DNA of 64,000 nucleotides. Origin: DASQYE01 sp036389675 (lineage in GTDB: Bacteria > Acidobacteriota > Blastocatellia > Pyrinomonadales > Pyrinomonadaceae). Positions 6,656-16,974 of this stretch are shown here, one piece after another. The notes below the pieces were generated by a model. That model saw nothing but the letters and a program-made list of their open reading frames with translations, did no database searches and was not told where the DNA came from. Both the position numbers and the translations under genes were made by a program. Numbering within the stretch: the stretch's first letter is position 1; every line of letters begins with the position of its first letter. The stretch lies in the NCBI GenBank assembly GCA_036389675.1, contig DASVWI010000034.1:62001-126000 (forward strand), given 5' to 3'.

Positions 6656-9106
6656 ATGGGAACTCTCTTACAGGACTTACGCTACGGTTTGCGAATGCTG
6701 GTTAAGAGTCCGGCTTTCACGCTCGTCGCCGTGCTGGCGCTGGCTTTAGGGATAGGGGCCAACACGGCCATCTTCTCGGTCATCAATGCGGTGCTGTTGC
6801 GGGAGTTGCCTTACGATCAGCCGGAGCGTGTCGTGAGGCTGTGGGGGACAAACACGCAGCAGAGCGTGCCGCGCGGCGAGGGCGACTATTACGATTTCAA
6901 CGTCTCGCCCAACGACTTCGTAGACTGGCGGGCACAGAACCACGTCTTTGACTCAATGGCCGTCTTCAGCAGCCTCGGCAGCGTCACGCTGACGGGGCGC
7001 GACGAGCCCGTCCGGCTCAGGTGTCCGATAGTCTCAACCGAATTCTTCACGGTGCTCGGCGTGCGGCCCGCGCTCGGTCGTTTCTTTCTCCCGGAGGAAG
7101 AGCAGATGGGCAAACATCGCGTCACCGTCCTGAGCTACGCGACATGGCAGGGACGTTTCAATGCCGACCCGAACATCGTAGGCCAGACGCTAACGCTCAG
7201 CGGCAACAGCTACACGGTCGTCGGCGTCGCGCCGAAAGAGTTCGAGCATCCGAGGCCCAACCCGGCGGCTGAGCCCGAGATGTGGAGGCCGCTCGCGCTG
7301 CAACTCCAAGCGGGCGAGCGAAACAATCACTGGCTGCACGCCATCGCGCGACTCAAGCCCGGCGTCACGATCGCGCAGGCTGAGGCCGAGATGAGTCTCA
7401 TCAATCGCCAGTTGGAGCAGCAGTACCCGGACTCCAATGGCGGACGAGGCACGAGGCTCAGCTCTCTTCATGAAGCGATGGTGGGCAACATTCGCTCCGC
7501 TTTGGGGGTGCTGTTCGGGGCCGTCGGCTTCGTGCTTTTGATCGCGTGCGCCAACGTCGCCAACCTGCTTTTAGCGCGCGCCTCTGTTCGACAGAGGGAG
7601 ATGGCGATTCGCGCGGCTTTGGGCGCGAGTCGTCTGCGGGTCGTCCGGCAACTGCTCACTGAAAGCTTGTTGCTGGCCGTCGTGGGCGGAGTCCTTGGGA
7701 TGCTGATGGCGCTCTGGGCGACAGACTTGCTGATCAAGCTCGGCGCAAACGAGATACCAAGGCTTTCTGAGATCAGGATTGACGGGGCGATGCTGGGTTT
7801 CACGGCGCTCGTCACGGTGTTGACGGGAATCATCTTCGGCCTCGTCCCGGCGCTCGAATCCTCCAAGACAGACCTTAACGTCTCGCTCAAAGAGGGCGGG
7901 CGCTCGGATGTTAGTCAGGGGCGACAGAATTTCCGACGCCTGCTGATCGTCTCCGAAGTGGCGCTCAGCCTAGTGCTGCTGGTCGGCGCTGGTCTGATGA
8001 TGAAGAGCTTCTGGCGGCTGCAAAATGTCCAGCTCGGCTATAACCCTGAGAACCTTTTGACGATGGACATTGCGCTGCCGCAGACTCGTTATCCCGAGAG
8101 GAAACAGACTGCCGCTTTTCAGCAGCAGCTCATCGAGCGAATCAAGGCGCTGCCCGGCGTAGCTTCCGCCGCCTCCGTCAATATCCTTCCCTTAAGCGGC
8201 GGAAACTCCTGCGACGGAATGACGATTGAGGGTCGCCCGCCGGCATCCGCCGCGGACGTGCCGTGCGTGGAGGTTCGCTCAAGCTCTCCCGACTACTTTC
8301 GCACGATGGGCATACCGCTCATACGCGGGCGCGTGCTCAGCGAGCATGATAACAGCGATGCTCCGCCGGTCGTCCTTATCAACGAGAGTCTGGCGCGCAA
8401 GTTCTTTCCCGGCGAAGACCCCGTAGGCAAACGCATCAACCATAGCGCGCCGGATGCCGCGCCGGTCTGGCGCGAGATCGTCGGCGTCATCGGTGATATC
8501 AGGCATTTCGGGCTGGACGCGGAACCGATGCCGGAGTTTTACGAGCCGATGATGCAAGCGCCCAACTGGGGAACGGCGCTCGTCGTGCGCTCGGATTCCG
8601 ACCCGGCGAGCCTGGCCGCAGCCATTCGCGGCGAAGTCCACGCGCTGGACAAAGACCTGCCCATCTATAACCTCAAGAGCATGCGAGACCTCGTCTCGGA
8701 ATCGGTGGCGCAGCCGCGCTTTCGCACCCTTCTGCTCGCCATCTTCGCCTCGGTGGCGCTGCTGCTCTCGGCCACCGGGCTCTACGGCGTGATGAACTAC
8801 TGGGTCACGCAGCGCACGCGCGAGATAGGCGTTCGCATGGCCCTGGGCGCGCAGGCCGGTGACGTGTTGAGGATGGTCGTCGGTCAGGGCATGGTGCTCG
8901 CGGGCGCAGGCGTACTGGTCGGACTACTGGCCTCGTTCGGATTGACGCGCTTGATCAGCAGCCTGCTGTTCGGCGTCACGGCGACAGACCCTCTGACGTT
9001 CGCGCTCGTGCCGCTCGTGTTGTGCGCGGTCGCCTTCGTGGCGAGCTACATCCCTGCGCGGCGCGCAACGAAAGTAGACCCGATGGAAGCGCTCCGTTAC
9101 GAGTAG
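6656..9106 (+). CDS. ADOP-family duplicated MacB/FtsX permease, copy 2
   Basis: 816-residue eight-TM permease. Coupling helices near 313 (REMAIRAALGASR) and 721. The second reads TREIGVRMALGAQ, with Arg where nearly all paralogues have His. Periplasmic domain 1 carries a short insertion at residues ~65-80 (QQSVPRGEGDYYDF). Domain 2 contains SGGNSCDG, one of the few Cys residues in the periplasmic parts; another lies near PCVEV. Start ATG at 6656 with GAGG six bases upstream. It is separated from copy 1 by a palindromic element and from copy 3 by a 381-bp gap, so it may be a monocistronic segment of a longer transcript. Confidence 0.94.
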   Translation: MGTLLQDLRYGLRMLVKSPAFTLVAVLALALGIGANTAIFSVINAVLLRELPYDQPERVVRLWGTNTQQSVPRGEGDYYDFNVSPNDFVDWRAQNHVFDSMAVFSSLGSVTLTGRDEPVRLRCPIVSTEFFTVLGVRPALGRFFLPEEEQMGKHRVTVLSYATWQGRFNADPNIVGQTLTLSGNSYTVVGVAPKEFEHPRPNPAAEPEMWRPLALQLQAGERNNHWLHAIARLKPGVTIAQAEAEMSLINRQLEQQYPDSNGGRGTRLSSLHEAMVGNIRSALGVLFGAVGFVLLIACANVANLLLARASVRQREMAIRAALGASRLRVVRQLLTESLLLAVVGGVLGMLMALWATDLLIKLGANEIPRLSEIRIDGAMLGFTALVTVLTGIIFGLVPALESSKTDLNVSLKEGGRSDVSQGRQNFRRLLIVSEVALSLVLLVGAGLMMKSFWRLQNVQLGYNPENLLTMDIALPQTRYPERKQTAAFQQQLIERIKALPGVASAASVNILPLSGGNSCDGMTIEGRPPASAADVPCVEVRSSSPDYFRTMGIPLIRGRVLSEHDNSDAPPVVLINESLARKFFPGEDPVGKRINHSAPDAAPVWREIVGVIGDIRHFGLDAEPMPEFYEPMMQAPNWGTALVVRSDSDPASLAAAIRGEVHALDKDLPIYNLKSMRDLVSESVAQPRFRTLLLAIFASVALLLSATGLYGVMNYWVTQRTREIGVRMALGAQAGDVLRMVVGQGMVLAGAGVLVGLLASFGLTRLISSLLFGVTATDPLTFALVPLVLCAVAFVASYIPARRATKVDPMEALRYE

Positions 9107-9487
9107 GCGCGCGTTGATGATACAGCGCTGTCGTTTGCGGCTGCTCCGAGCCGCGCGACGCTTCAGATATTCATAGTCTTTACGATCAAGAAACGAGTCC
9201 CAGGCAAAACCGAATCGCCAGGATGTCCCAGGCAGAAACGAAACAGGGAAGGACAAAAGCATTTTGGGTTTTAGATTTTGGATTGGCGAGCGACGGAACT
9301 CCAGTGCTCGCTTCCAAAATTCAAGACGAACGAATCGTTAATCCAAAATCGAATCATCCCTGTTAATTTTCTTCTCTTGTCATTCGGGAAGTTCTTTAGA
9401 CGCTCTATCCGACGCAGGCTGTCACTGGCTTGTGAGGGCTACCCGTTTAACCTGTGAGGCGGAGCGTGTCAGCAAAGAGGTGATGTG
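9107..9487. other. Long intergenic gap with inverted repeats, no gene seen
   Basis: No credible ORF. GATTTTGGATT at 9274-9284 is exactly complementary to AATCCAAAATC at 9340-9350, forming a long hairpin with a secondary pairing of GGCGAGCG (9285-9292) with CGCTCGC-like sequence near 9305. The AAAAGCATT motif found in the loop of the heptamer elements occurs here too (9255-9263), but without the heptamer arms. No sigma-54 or convincing sigma-70 promoter was found. The Shine-Dalgarno of copy 3 lies at 9477-9480. Confidence 0.5.
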
Positions 9488-11902
9488 ATGGGCATATTGA
9501 TTCAAGACCTGCGCTACGGCTTTCGCATGCTGGTGAAGAATCCCGGCTTTACTTTGATAGCCATTCTGGCACTGGCTCTGGGCATCGGCGCGAACACGGC
9601 CATCTTCTCGGTCGTCAATGCCGTGCTGCTTCGTCCGCTGCCGTTCGCGGAGGCCGACCGCCTCGTCTATCTACAGGCCGTCAATCAGACGCAGGGCATC
9701 ACGCGCAGTAACGTTTCGCCGCCGGATTTCGTCGACTGGAAAAATCAGAGCCAGAGCTTCGATGACATGGCGGCCTTTATCACGGGCGGGGCTATCCTCT
9801 CTGGCGGCAGCGAGCCGGAGAGAGTGCCCTCGGCTATAGTCACCGCCAGCTTCTTTTCTGTCCTCGGAATCAAACCGGCGCTCGGTCGCGCCATCCTCCC
9901 GGAAGACGACCGGCCCGGAATCGAGGACGTAGTCATCCTCAGCCACGGACTGTGGCAGCGACGCTTCGGCGCAGACCCCTCGATCATCGGCAAAAAAATT
10001 AATGTCAGCGGCCAGAGCATCACCGTGATCGGGGTCATGCCCGCCGGTTTTGAATTCATGGAGCCGATAGATGTCTGGAGGCCGATGTCGCTTGATTACG
10101 CCAAGGAGCGGCGCGACAACCGTTATCTGCAAGTCGTGGCACTGCTCAAGCCCGGCGTCACGATTGAGCAGGCGCAGGCGCAGATGAACACCATTAGTCA
10201 ACGCCTCAGCCAGTCTTACACGGAGACCAATTCGAGCTGGGGGACGAAGCTGACGGGATTGCACGAGCTGTTGGTTGAGGACGTTCGACCGGCGCTCCTG
10301 CTGCTGCTCGGGGCGGTCGGCTTTGTGCTGTTGATCACCTGCGCCAACGTCGCCAACCTGCTTTTAGCGCGCGCCGCTGCGCGACAGAAAGAGATCGCCG
10401 TGCGCGCGGCTCTGGGCGCGAGCCGCATGCGCGTCATCCGTCAACTGCTGACCGAAAGCCTGCTGCTCTCTTTGACGGGCGGCGCGCTCGGTCTACTGCT
10501 GAGCGTCTGGCTCACAGACCTTCTGATCTCGATCAGCCCCGCGAATTCGCCGCGCCTTGACGAAGTCAGCCTCGATGGCCGCGTGCTTCTCTTCACTCTG
10601 GCGGTGACGTGTCTGATCGGGCTGCTGTTCGGGCTCGCGCCGGCCCTGCAGGCTTCGCACGTCAATCTCAATGAAGCGCTCAAAGAGGGCGGGCGCGGTT
10701 TCTCGGAAGGCTGGCGGCGCAACCGCGTGCGAAAGCTGCTGGTGGTCTCCGAGGTCGCACTCTCTTTGATACTGCTTGTCGGAGCGGGGCTTTTGATCAA
10801 GAGCTTCATGCTGCTCAGAGAGACCAACCCGGGCTTTGATTCCGAGAATGTTTTGACGATGCGCGTCAGCGTTCCGGGCGTGAAGTATAAGGGCGTGCAA
10901 AAGGCCGAGTTCTTTCAAAGGCTGACGGAGGAAGTCTCTGCGCTGCCCGGCGTCGAAGCGGCTGGCGCTGTGCTGAGTCTTCCTTTGGGCGGCAGCAACT
11001 ATTCTGTCGGGCGCTCCTTCATCCCCGAAGGCCATCCGCACACGCCTGAGGAATCCGCCAATGCGGCCTACGCCGTGGCGACGCCGCAGTATTTCCGCGC
11101 GATGAAGATACCGCTCATCGCCGGGCGTCAGTTTACCGAGCGCGACACCAAGGACGCGCCGCAGGTCATCATCGTCAACGAGACGCTGGCCCGTCGCTAC
11201 TTTCCGGGCGAGAGCGCCGTCGGGAAACGACTCACGGTCTGGCGCGACGAGGACTTCCCGCGCGAGATCGTAGGGGTGGTCGGCGATACCAAGGCCGAGG
11301 CGATGGACGTAGAGATGGGGCCGCAAATGTACGTGCCGCATATGCAGGACGCGGGCTGGGGCGGAATGTCGCTCGTGGTACGCACGACGACGGGCACGCC
11401 GACGGCCATGGCTGCGGCTGTGCGCTCGGCTGTGCTGGCGCTCGATAAAGATCAGCCCGTCTTCAATATCAAAACGATGGATGACATCGTCTCGGCATCG
11501 GTCGCCAACCGTCGCATCTCCATGCTCCTGTTCAGCGTCTTTGCGAGCGTCGCGCTGCTGCTCGCTGCCTTGGGCGTCTACGGCGTGATCTCCTACTCCA
11601 TCGCGCAACGCACGCACGAGATAGGCTTACGCATGGCTTTGGGCGCGCAGCGCAGCGATGTGCTGAAGCTGGTTCTCAGGCAGGGCATGAGTCTCGTTCT
11701 GGTCGGCATCGCGGCGGGGCTTCTGGCCTCCTTCGCCGTCACGCGCGTGATGGCGAATCTTTTATACGAGGTGAGCGCCACCGACCCGCTGACCTTCGGC
11801 GGAGTCGCGCTGCTGCTCACACTGGTGGCGCTCGCGGCCTGTCTAATCCCTGCGCGCCGCGCCATGAAAGTAGACCCGATGGAAGCGCTCAGATACGAAT
11901 GA
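9488..11902 (+). CDS. ADOP-family duplicated MacB/FtsX permease, copy 3
   Basis: 804 residues; eight-TM duplicated permease with coupling helices near 301 (KEIAVRAALGASR) and 709 (THEIGLRMALGAQ). The ATG at 9488 is preferred over the in-frame GTG at 9485 because GAGG (9477-9480) is then seven bases away. TM2 contains LLITCANVANLLLARAA, where most copies have LLIACANV. Domain 2 is distinctive around SNYSVGRSFIPEGHPHTPEESANAA (residues ~508-532). Ends in RRAMKVDPMEALRYE. It is followed by a heptamer palindromic element before copy 4. Confidence 0.93.
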   Translation: MGILIQDLRYGFRMLVKNPGFTLIAILALALGIGANTAIFSVVNAVLLRPLPFAEADRLVYLQAVNQTQGITRSNVSPPDFVDWKNQSQSFDDMAAFITGGAILSGGSEPERVPSAIVTASFFSVLGIKPALGRAILPEDDRPGIEDVVILSHGLWQRRFGADPSIIGKKINVSGQSITVIGVMPAGFEFMEPIDVWRPMSLDYAKERRDNRYLQVVALLKPGVTIEQAQAQMNTISQRLSQSYTETNSSWGTKLTGLHELLVEDVRPALLLLLGAVGFVLLITCANVANLLLARAAARQKEIAVRAALGASRMRVIRQLLTESLLLSLTGGALGLLLSVWLTDLLISISPANSPRLDEVSLDGRVLLFTLAVTCLIGLLFGLAPALQASHVNLNEALKEGGRGFSEGWRRNRVRKLLVVSEVALSLILLVGAGLLIKSFMLLRETNPGFDSENVLTMRVSVPGVKYKGVQKAEFFQRLTEEVSALPGVEAAGAVLSLPLGGSNYSVGRSFIPEGHPHTPEESANAAYAVATPQYFRAMKIPLIAGRQFTERDTKDAPQVIIVNETLARRYFPGESAVGKRLTVWRDEDFPREIVGVVGDTKAEAMDVEMGPQMYVPHMQDAGWGGMSLVVRTTTGTPTAMAAAVRSAVLALDKDQPVFNIKTMDDIVSASVANRRISMLLFSVFASVALLLAALGVYGVISYSIAQRTHEIGLRMALGAQRSDVLKLVLRQGMSLVLVGIAAGLLASFAVTRVMANLLYEVSATDPLTFGGVALLLTLVALAACLIPARRAMKVDPMEALRYE

Positions 11903-11980
11903 AAGGATGAAGGATGAAGGATGAGGGATGAAGTAAAAGCATTGAAGAAGAAAAAGCATTCTTTTCATCCTTCATCCTTT
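11903..11980. repeat. Heptamer palindromic element 2
   Basis: Left arm ~11904-11933 has four GGATGAA/GGATGAG units running into GATGAAGTAAAAGCATT. Right arm 11963-11979 (TTTTCATCCTTCATCCTTT) is complementary. The arms are of unequal length. The Shine-Dalgarno of the next gene (AGAGGG, 11988-11993) lies just outside. Confidence 0.75.
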
Positions 11981-11998
11981 TCTTTTGAGAGGGAACTT

Positions 11999-14401
11999 AT
12001 GATGGGAACACTCTTGCAGGACGTGCGGTACGGCTTTCGGATGTTGTTCAGGCGGCCCGGGTTTACGCTCGTGGCCGTCATCACGCTCGCTTTGGGCATC
12101 GGCGCGAACACGGCCATCTTCTCTGTGGTCAACGCCGTGCTGTTGAGACAGTTTCCGTATCCGCATGCGGAGCGGCTGGTGACGATGCGCTCGAATATGT
12201 CGCTGCCGGATTTGGCGGACATTCAGGCGCGCAGCCAGTCGTTTGAAGAGGCCGGCGGCGTCGTGCTTCAGGCACTGGATTTCACGGGCGGGGCAGAGCC
12301 GGTGCAGGTGCAGGCCGGGCTCGCGACCGCCGGGGTGTTCAATGTGCTGGGCGCGCAGCCAATCCTCGGGCGCTACTTCACGCCGGAAGAAGACCGCATG
12401 GGCGGCGAGCGCGTCGTTGTGCTCAGCTACGGATTCTGGCAGCGCCAGTTCGGCGCAGACCCCTCGATCATTGGCAAAGAGATTCCCTTGAGCGCCAATA
12501 ACTACACCGTGATCGGAGTTCTCCCGAAGGATTTCGATGCGCCGCGCGAGAGCCCCGAAGTGTGGGCTTCGCTCCGGGTCGTCAATCCTCTGGCGGCTGG
12601 CGCGCGCGGAGTCCATTTTCTTCGCACCTACTGGCGGCTCAAACCCGGCGTCACTATCGCGCAGGCGCAGGCGGAACTGGCAAACATCGACGAGCGACTT
12701 GAGCAGGAGTATCCGGCGGAGAACAAGGGGCGGCGCTCAAGGCTCGTGTCGCTGCACGAGCGCGTCGCCGGAGATACGCGCCCGGCTCTCTACATATTAT
12801 TCGGGGCGGTCGGGTTGGTGCTTCTCATAGCGTGCGCGAACTTCGCCAACCTTCTGCTGGCGCGCGCCACTTCGCGCGAGCGAGAGATAGTTATCCGCGC
12901 CGCGCTCGGGGCCGGACGCGGGCGCTTGATTCGCCAGCTACTGACCGAGAGCGTGTTGCTGTCCTGTCTGGGCGGAGCGAGCGGCCTGATGCTGGCGATG
13001 TGGGGTCTCGATCTACTGCAAACGCTCAAGCCCGCGAATCTGCCGCGCCTCTCGACGATCAGCATTGATGCTTCGGTGCTTTTCTTCACGCTTGCGCTCT
13101 CGCTTTTGACAGGGCTCATCTTCGGGCTCGTGCCGGCCTTAAACGCCTCGCGCCTCAACGTCAACGAAGCGTTGAAGGAGGGCGGGCGCAGCGCCACGGC
13201 TGGGATTGCCCGTCACCGTTTCAGCAATGTGCTGGTCGTCTCGGAGTTGGCGCTGGCGCTGGTGCTGCTGGTGGGCGCGGGCCTGCTCATCAAGGGGTTC
13301 TGGCGATTGCGCGCCGTCGAGCCGGGGTTCGCCACCGATAATCTGTTGACCATGAGGATTGAGCTGCCTGCGGAGCGCTATAAAGAGATTCCCCGGCAGA
13401 CGCAGTTTCGCGAGCGCGCGCTGGAAGCCATTAATACGCTGCCGGGGGTCGAGGCGGCGATGGTCAGCGAGATTCCGCTCGGCGGCGACTCGCTCTTTCA
13501 CAACTTCGTGATAGAAGGACGCCCGCCCCTCTCTCCGGGCGAAGAGCCGGAGCTTTATTCGCGCAGCGTCAGCGGCGATTATTTTCGCACGATGAGAATC
13601 CCGCTCATCAAGGGACGAGCCCTGACGGCTGAGGACAGGGAAGGCTCGGCGCTCGTCGGCGTCATCAACGAGGCGATGGCGCGCGAGTACTTCGCCGGGC
13701 AAGACCCCATCGGCGCGCGCGTCAGGTGGGCACGCGAAGACGGCGCGCCGAGATGGATTACGATTGTCGGCGTTGCGGGCGACGTGAAGCACTTCGGATT
13801 GGAACAGCCCGAGCAATCGGCCCTCTACACGCCATACGCGCAATCCTCCCAGCCGTGGAAGCGCTGGATGAGCGTGGTCGTCAGAAGCAGCGGCGACCCT
13901 GCGACCATCGCCAATATGGTGAAGGCGCGCATCTGGACGATCGACAGCCAGTTGCCCGTCACCAAAGTCCGTTCGATGACGGAGGTGATGGCCTCATCCG
14001 TTGCCGCTCAACGCTTCATGATGTTTCTGCTCGGCCTCTTTGCCGCCATCGCTCTGATACTGGCGACGGTCGGCATCTACGGGTTGATGTCGTACTCGAT
14101 CACGGAACGCACGCACGAGATAGGCATCCGCATGGCCCTCGGCGCGCAGGCCCGAGACGTGCTCAGGATGGTGGTCGGACAGGGCCTGAAACTGATCGTC
14201 ATCGGTATAGGGCTGGGGCTCACGGGGGCGTTCGCGTTGACGCGTATTATGAGGAGTCTGCTCTACGGCGTGAGCGCCATTGACCCTGTCACGTTCGTTG
14301 CCGTCTCCGCTCTCCTGATGTTGGTCGCGCTACTGGCCTGCTACATCCCTGCGCGCAGGGCTACGCGCGTAGACCCCATGATCGCGCTTCGTTATGAATG
14401 A
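11999..14401 (+). CDS. ADOP-family duplicated MacB/FtsX permease, copy 4
   Basis: 800 residues from ATG 11999 (a second ATG follows at 12002). An in-frame ATG at 11921 would add 26 residues translated from the palindromic element and is rejected. Periplasmic domain 1 is shorter than average (the segment after TM1 reads LVTMRSNMSLPDLADIQARSQ). Coupling helices near 295 (REIVIRAALGAGR) and 705 (THEIGIRMALGAQ). TM6 is followed by SYSITERTHE, the ITER variant shared only with copy 6. A 227-bp stretch at 14071-14297 is nearly identical to copy 6. Stop TGA is 15 bases from copy 5, so the two are likely co-translated. Confidence 0.94.
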   Translation: MMGTLLQDVRYGFRMLFRRPGFTLVAVITLALGIGANTAIFSVVNAVLLRQFPYPHAERLVTMRSNMSLPDLADIQARSQSFEEAGGVVLQALDFTGGAEPVQVQAGLATAGVFNVLGAQPILGRYFTPEEDRMGGERVVVLSYGFWQRQFGADPSIIGKEIPLSANNYTVIGVLPKDFDAPRESPEVWASLRVVNPLAAGARGVHFLRTYWRLKPGVTIAQAQAELANIDERLEQEYPAENKGRRSRLVSLHERVAGDTRPALYILFGAVGLVLLIACANFANLLLARATSREREIVIRAALGAGRGRLIRQLLTESVLLSCLGGASGLMLAMWGLDLLQTLKPANLPRLSTISIDASVLFFTLALSLLTGLIFGLVPALNASRLNVNEALKEGGRSATAGIARHRFSNVLVVSELALALVLLVGAGLLIKGFWRLRAVEPGFATDNLLTMRIELPAERYKEIPRQTQFRERALEAINTLPGVEAAMVSEIPLGGDSLFHNFVIEGRPPLSPGEEPELYSRSVSGDYFRTMRIPLIKGRALTAEDREGSALVGVINEAMAREYFAGQDPIGARVRWAREDGAPRWITIVGVAGDVKHFGLEQPEQSALYTPYAQSSQPWKRWMSVVVRSSGDPATIANMVKARIWTIDSQLPVTKVRSMTEVMASSVAAQRFMMFLLGLFAAIALILATVGIYGLMSYSITERTHEIGIRMALGAQARDVLRMVVGQGLKLIVIGIGLGLTGAFALTRIMRSLLYGVSAIDPVTFVAVSALLMLVALLACYIPARRATRVDPMIALRYE

Positions 14402-14416
14402 GAGGTCACACTAGAG

Positions 14417-16963
14417 ATGAGAACAATCTGGCAAGACATACGTTATGGCGCGCGAATGTTGTCGAAAGCGCCGGGCTTCACTCTCATCGCCGTGCTGTCG
14501 CTGGCGCTCGGCATCGGCGCAAACACGGCTCTGTTCAGTCTGATTGATACGGTACTGCTGAAGAAGCTGCCCGTCAAAGACCCTGAAGAGCTGGTGCTGT
14601 TCGACTGGGTGGCCGGCGAGAGCTTTCGTATTCCCTCGATTGACGGCTACTCAGCCCGCGACGAGAAGGAGGGCTTTCAGAGCAGTACGTCGTTCTCCTA
14701 CGCGGCCTTCAAACGATTGCGCGAGCAGAATCAAGCGCTCTCGGAGTTGTTCGCTTTTGAAGCCACCGGACGATTGAATGTGCAGGCTGGCGGGCAGGCC
14801 GAGGTTGCCAGCGGTCAGCTCGTCTCCGGCAACTACTACGCGGGACTCGGCGTTGCGCCTCTCATTGGCCGCACGATTACGGACGAGGATGACAAGCCGA
14901 CGGCGACCCCTGTGGCCGTGCTCAACTATCGTTACTGGCAGCGAGCCTTCGGGAGTGACACCAACGTTGTGGGCCGACAGGTCAACGTCAACAACGTCGC
15001 CTGCACCATCATCGGCGTCACACCGCGCGAGTTTGACGGAACTTTGCAGGTGGGCGAATCGCCCGACCTCTCTTTTCCGATGGCGCTCGAACCTCAGCTG
15101 AGAGCCAATAGCGGTTCGTATCTGAATGACCCTCAGTCGTGGTGGTTGCAGATGATCGGTCGGCTCAAGCCGGGTGTCAGCCGCGAACAGGCGCGCGTCG
15201 CTCTGGAAGCCATCTTTCAGCAGAGCGCTCTGGAGATGGAGGCCGCTCTGCCGCCGCCGGGGCCGGGCCAGCCTCCGCATCTCTTAGAGAAGGACTGGCC
15301 TCGTCTGAGATTGTCTGCGGGCAGTCAGGGTTTGAATGAGCAGCGTAAGGAATACCAGAAGTCCCTGTGGCTGTTGATGGGAGTCGTCGGGCTGGTCTTG
15401 CTGATCGCGTGCGCCAACGTCGCTAACCTTCTGCTTGCGCGTGCGGAGGGGCGACGCAAGGAGATAGCCGTGCGGCTGGCGATGGGCGCGAGCCGCTGGC
15501 GGCTGGTGCGGCAACTCCTGACGGAGAGCCTGCTGCTGTCTGGGCTGGGCGGTCTGGTGGGAACGCTGATTGCGCTGTGGGGTAAGGATTTGCTGTTGAT
15601 GCTGCGCCCCTGGGGCGGCGGCCCCGTGAGCATTGAGGCCGAGCTTGATCTTCGCGTCCTCGGCTTTACTCTGGCGTTGTCCATGTTGACGGGTGTGCTG
15701 TTCGGGTTAGCTCCGGCGCTGCGCGCCACGCGTATGAGCTTGACGACGGCGCTCAAAGACAGCGTCAAGGGCTCGGGCGGCGGCACTGTGCGCTCGCTGC
15801 TCACGAAGTCTCTGGTCGTCGTTCAGGTGGCGATGTCCCTGCTGCTGCTCGTCGGCGCTGGCCTCTTCATACGCACGCTGCGCAACCTGCAAAAGGTGGA
15901 CGCCGGTTTCAATCAACAGAACCTGCTGCTCTTTCGCGTTGACCCGCGCGCCAACGGTTACGAAAAGGAGCGGCTGGCGAATCTCTACCAGCAGATGTTC
16001 GACCGCATAGAGGCCGTGCCGGGCGTGCGCTCCGTCACGTTCTCGCGGCACAGCCTGCTCTCAGGAGGCGCTAACATCAGCAGCATCTACTTTCCCGGGG
16101 TGGAGATCAAGGTCGGCGATAAAAACCTTGTCTATCGCAACATCGTCCGGCCAAATTTTTTAGAGACGATGGAAATCCCGCTGGTCGCGGGGCGTGACCT
16201 CGGCCCGCAGGACGACGCGCGCGCGCCGTATGTGGTCGTCGTCAATCAAGCCTTCGCGCAGCGTTACTTTCCCAATGAGAATGCGGTCGGCAAGCGCTTT
16301 GGCTTCGGCCCGAAAAAGACCGACGAGATAGAGATCGTCGGCGTCGTGCGCGATGCGAAGTATTCCCAACTGCGAGATGCGCCGCCGCCCACCGTTTATC
16401 GCCCTTACTTGCAGGACACGCTCGGCCAGATGAATTTCGAGGTACGCACCCATGGCAACCCGGCGGCGGTCGTCCCCGCCATTCGACAGGCCGTCGGTGA
16501 AGTTGACAATCGGCTGGCGATCTTCGACATCAGAACGCAGGTCGAGCAGGTGAGCGCGCTGCTCACGGAGGAACGCCTCTTCACGACGCTGCTCAGCTTC
16601 TTCGGCGTGCTGGCGCAGTTGCTCGCCTTCATCGGTCTCTACGGCGTGATGGCCTATTCGGTCGCGCAGCGCACGCACGAGATAGGCATCCGCATGGCCC
16701 TCGGCGCGCAAGCGCACGACATTCTCAGAATGGTGGTGGGACAGGGGATGACTCTGGCGATCATCGGCGTCGGCGTCGGGCTCGGCGGGGCTTTTTACCT
16801 GACACGCCTGATGGCAGCTCTGCTCTTCGGCGTCAAGGCTTCCGACCCTCTGACTTACGCCGGGGTCACGTTGATCCTGTCGGCTGTGGCCCTTCTGGCC
16901 TGCTACATTCCCGCGCGCAGGGCAACGCGTGTCGACCCCATGGAAGCGCTTCGTTATGAATGA
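14417..16963 (+). CDS. ADOP-family permease, copy 5 (divergent long subtype)
   Basis: At 848 residues this is the longest copy. The extra length is in periplasmic domain 1, including DGYSARDEKEGFQSSTSFSY (~75-95) and a proline-rich insertion PPPGPGQPPHLLEKDWP (~280-297). Coupling helices therefore shift to ~348 (KEIAVRLAMGASR) and ~753 (THEIGIRMALGAQ). TM5 ends GAGLFIRTLRNLQ, a form shared with copy 7 only, and both have VSGNY and a GT-rich loop after the beta-rich VIGV segment. These two copies form a separate subtype and may bind different periplasmic partners. ATG at 14417; tight junctions on both sides (15 and 11 bases) tie copies 4-5-6 into one translational block. Confidence 0.93.
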   Translation: MRTIWQDIRYGARMLSKAPGFTLIAVLSLALGIGANTALFSLIDTVLLKKLPVKDPEELVLFDWVAGESFRIPSIDGYSARDEKEGFQSSTSFSYAAFKRLREQNQALSELFAFEATGRLNVQAGGQAEVASGQLVSGNYYAGLGVAPLIGRTITDEDDKPTATPVAVLNYRYWQRAFGSDTNVVGRQVNVNNVACTIIGVTPREFDGTLQVGESPDLSFPMALEPQLRANSGSYLNDPQSWWLQMIGRLKPGVSREQARVALEAIFQQSALEMEAALPPPGPGQPPHLLEKDWPRLRLSAGSQGLNEQRKEYQKSLWLLMGVVGLVLLIACANVANLLLARAEGRRKEIAVRLAMGASRWRLVRQLLTESLLLSGLGGLVGTLIALWGKDLLLMLRPWGGGPVSIEAELDLRVLGFTLALSMLTGVLFGLAPALRATRMSLTTALKDSVKGSGGGTVRSLLTKSLVVVQVAMSLLLLVGAGLFIRTLRNLQKVDAGFNQQNLLLFRVDPRANGYEKERLANLYQQMFDRIEAVPGVRSVTFSRHSLLSGGANISSIYFPGVEIKVGDKNLVYRNIVRPNFLETMEIPLVAGRDLGPQDDARAPYVVVVNQAFAQRYFPNENAVGKRFGFGPKKTDEIEIVGVVRDAKYSQLRDAPPPTVYRPYLQDTLGQMNFEVRTHGNPAAVVPAIRQAVGEVDNRLAIFDIRTQVEQVSALLTEERLFTTLLSFFGVLAQLLAFIGLYGVMAYSVAQRTHEIGIRMALGAQAHDILRMVVGQGMTLAIIGVGVGLGGAFYLTRLMAALLFGVKASDPLTYAGVTLILSAVALLACYIPARRATRVDPMEALRYE

Positions 16964-16974
16964 GAGGCGGTGAG

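Noticed and set aside
9380..9440. Sigma-70 promoter around TTGTCA upstream of copy 3
   Set aside because: No acceptable -10 element at 16-18 bp; the match is no better than chance.
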